Assembly (NCBI GenBank): GCA_963697995.1
Contig: OY969110.1
Location: forward strand, 868,001-932,000
Direction of reading: 5' to 3'
Source of the DNA: MFD00082-c5 sp963697995
Lineage (GTDB): Bacteria > Chlamydiota > Chlamydiia > Chlamydiales > JAJFMB01
Length of the DNA: 64,000 nucleotides
Both the position numbers and the translations under genes were made by a program. Below the pieces are notes generated by a model. That model was given only the letters and a program-made list of their open reading frames with translations. It had not been told where the DNA came from and made no database searches. Below, piece by piece: positions 63,291-64,000 of the stretch (positions within the stretch are counted from its first letter, which is position 1; every line of letters begins with the position of its first letter).

Positions 63291-63384
63291 CAATACAAAG
63301 AGACAAAGACACGAAAAAGGGTGCAATTCACCCACATAGGTAACACTTCTTAGTGCCTTAGAGTCTTCGTGTCTTTGTGATTAA
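63291..63384. repeat. inverted repeat with CAAAGACACGAA arms
   Basis: CAAAGACACGAA (63304-63315) faces TTCGTGTCTTTG (63366-63377), with a nested GGGTG...CACCC hairpin. Noncoding; a similar TCGTGTCTTTG phrase is widespread in bacterial intergenic DNA to my memory. Confidence 0.5.
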
Positions 63385-63409
63385 TACTCTTGAGGTTTTG
63401 AATGAAATC

Positions 63410-63575
63410 TAGGGCCTGTCCCTAAACTTTTGTTGTGGAGCTTTTTAGTCTTTTTCTCCATCTTGCAAAAGGGCAAAACAGGCCTACATGATCTATGTAT
63501 GTCCAGTTTTGCCCTTTTGTAACCTGAAAAAAAATCTTTAAAAATTCCGTAAAAAAAGTTTAGGGACAGGCCCTA
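63410..63575. mobile_element. MITE-like element, family II, copy 2 (166 bp, intact)
   Basis: Perfect terminal inverted repeats: TAGGGCCTGTCCCTAAAC at the left and its reverse complement at the right, about 22 bases. Inside, a second inverted pair (CAAAAGGGCAAAAC / GTTTTGCCCTTTTG). No coding potential; TA at both ends. Confidence 0.8.
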
Positions 63576-63625
63576 ATAAATGAGGGAATCTAAAGTTTTC
63601 TCGTTACTCTTGTTGTTTTCATCAT

Positions 63626-64000
63626 TTACCAATTAAGCTTGATATTGAGTTCCAATTCGTCGAAAAGCTGTTGCAAATCGCTATTATAGGGAGCGTAAAA
63701 CTCCTCTAAAAGTTTGCGCATTTCAGGGGTAAGCTTTAGATCGGGGTCCCCTTTAAGGGCCACAGGAAAATGGGTGTGTTTGTGCGGCAGAACCCCTAGA
63801 AACTCATAGATTCTATCCATACACGCTTGAGTATTTTTAAAAAAATCTTCTGAAATAAGTATCAGAAACTGCTCTTTTGGGTAGTATTGAAGCCAATTTT
63901 TGAGCTGTTTTGCGTAGAATCCCCTTTCAAGACAAAAATCAAAGTTCGAACGATTCAGCTTCATCTCCTTCATTTCGTAGGCTATGTACTCCTCAAAGGT
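63626..64000 (-). CDS. sulfotransferase family protein, N-terminus outside window
   Basis: C-terminal 124 residues visible; the frame remains open through base 64000 (TFEEYIAYEMKEMKL). GFYAKQLKNWLQYYPKEQFL followed by SEDFFKNTQACMDRIYEFLG resembles the C-terminal PAPS-binding region of heparan-sulfate-type sulfotransferases (Sulfotransfer_1). The PAPS 5' loop would be in the missing part. Probably acts on a glycan or lipid; target unknown. Not part of the plsB-rng conserved block. Confidence 0.75.
   Translation of the reverse strand, partial: TFEEYIAYEMKEMKLNRSNFDFCLERGFYAKQLKNWLQYYPKEQFLILISEDFFKNTQACMDRIYEFLGVLPHKHTHFPVALKGDPDLKLTPEMRKLLEEFYAPYNSDLQQLFDELELNIKLNW

Overview
The window is a piece of a chlamydial chromosome of the environmental type (order Parachlamydiales or a relative such as Parachlamydia, Simkania or Waddlia; I cannot fix the genus). 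The evidence is gene content and order. Several blocks match the order I remember from Chlamydia trachomatis: nrdR-dksA-lspA; sppA-polA-coaE-rho; SWIB-lpxG-truA-HAD phosphatase beside prfB-GNAT-yebC; and M16 protease-plsB-rng-yceD-rpmF. The GPAT is plant-plastid-like, and there are small hairpin membrane proteins and Kdo/lipid A genes. Extra functions, such as a drug-efflux set, Kdo hydroxylase, an aquaporin, a large putative effector and a mobile defence island, fit a larger amoeba-associated chlamydia rather than a reduced Chlamydiaceae.

Layout. 1-2.9 kb: a minus-strand cluster nrdR, dksA, lspA, a hypothetical and cinA (cut by the window edge), mostly joined by 4-base overlaps. 2.9-3.8 kb: repeat-filled DNA. 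4.8-10.7 kb: a decayed gene followed by an intact 1365-residue paralogue, probably host-interaction proteins, then tRNA-Leu(CAG). 11-20 kb: ppdK, then sppA-polA-coaE-rho and an aquaporin. 20.7-26.1 kb: tandem MITE copies, a conserved hypothetical, aldo/keto reductase, KdoO and a VanX-like dipeptidase. 26.3-38.9 kb: an integrated element between 17-bp direct repeats, one of them the 3' end of tRNA-Leu(CAA). It carries an MqsR/MqsA-Panacea toxin-antitoxin pair, an AbiJ-like/HEPN-like protein with a zinc-ribbon partner, a complete type I restriction-modification operon, regulators and a large serine recombinase with an in-frame stop. 39-45 kb: M15-like secreted protein, HAD phosphatase with eight tandem copies of its 3' end, truA, lpxG, SWIB protein and a UGP3-like pyrophosphorylase. 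45.8-54 kb: prfB with a programmed frameshift, acetyltransferase, yebC, proS and a TolC-EmrA-EmrB-type efflux operon. 54-64 kb: methyltransferase, repeats, M16 protease, plsB, rng, alpha/beta hydrolase, yceD, rpmF and a cut sulfotransferase.

Two themes cut across the window. First, short non-autonomous repeats with terminal inverted repeats (at least four families) sit between genes and in places supply stop codons or C-termini to neighbours. Second, several otherwise healthy genes (rho, plsB, the M16 protease, a methyltransferase) are broken by single-base indels, mostly in homopolymers. Because rho and plsB are core genes, I suspect sequence errors there; the 4.8-6.6 kb gene looks truly decayed.
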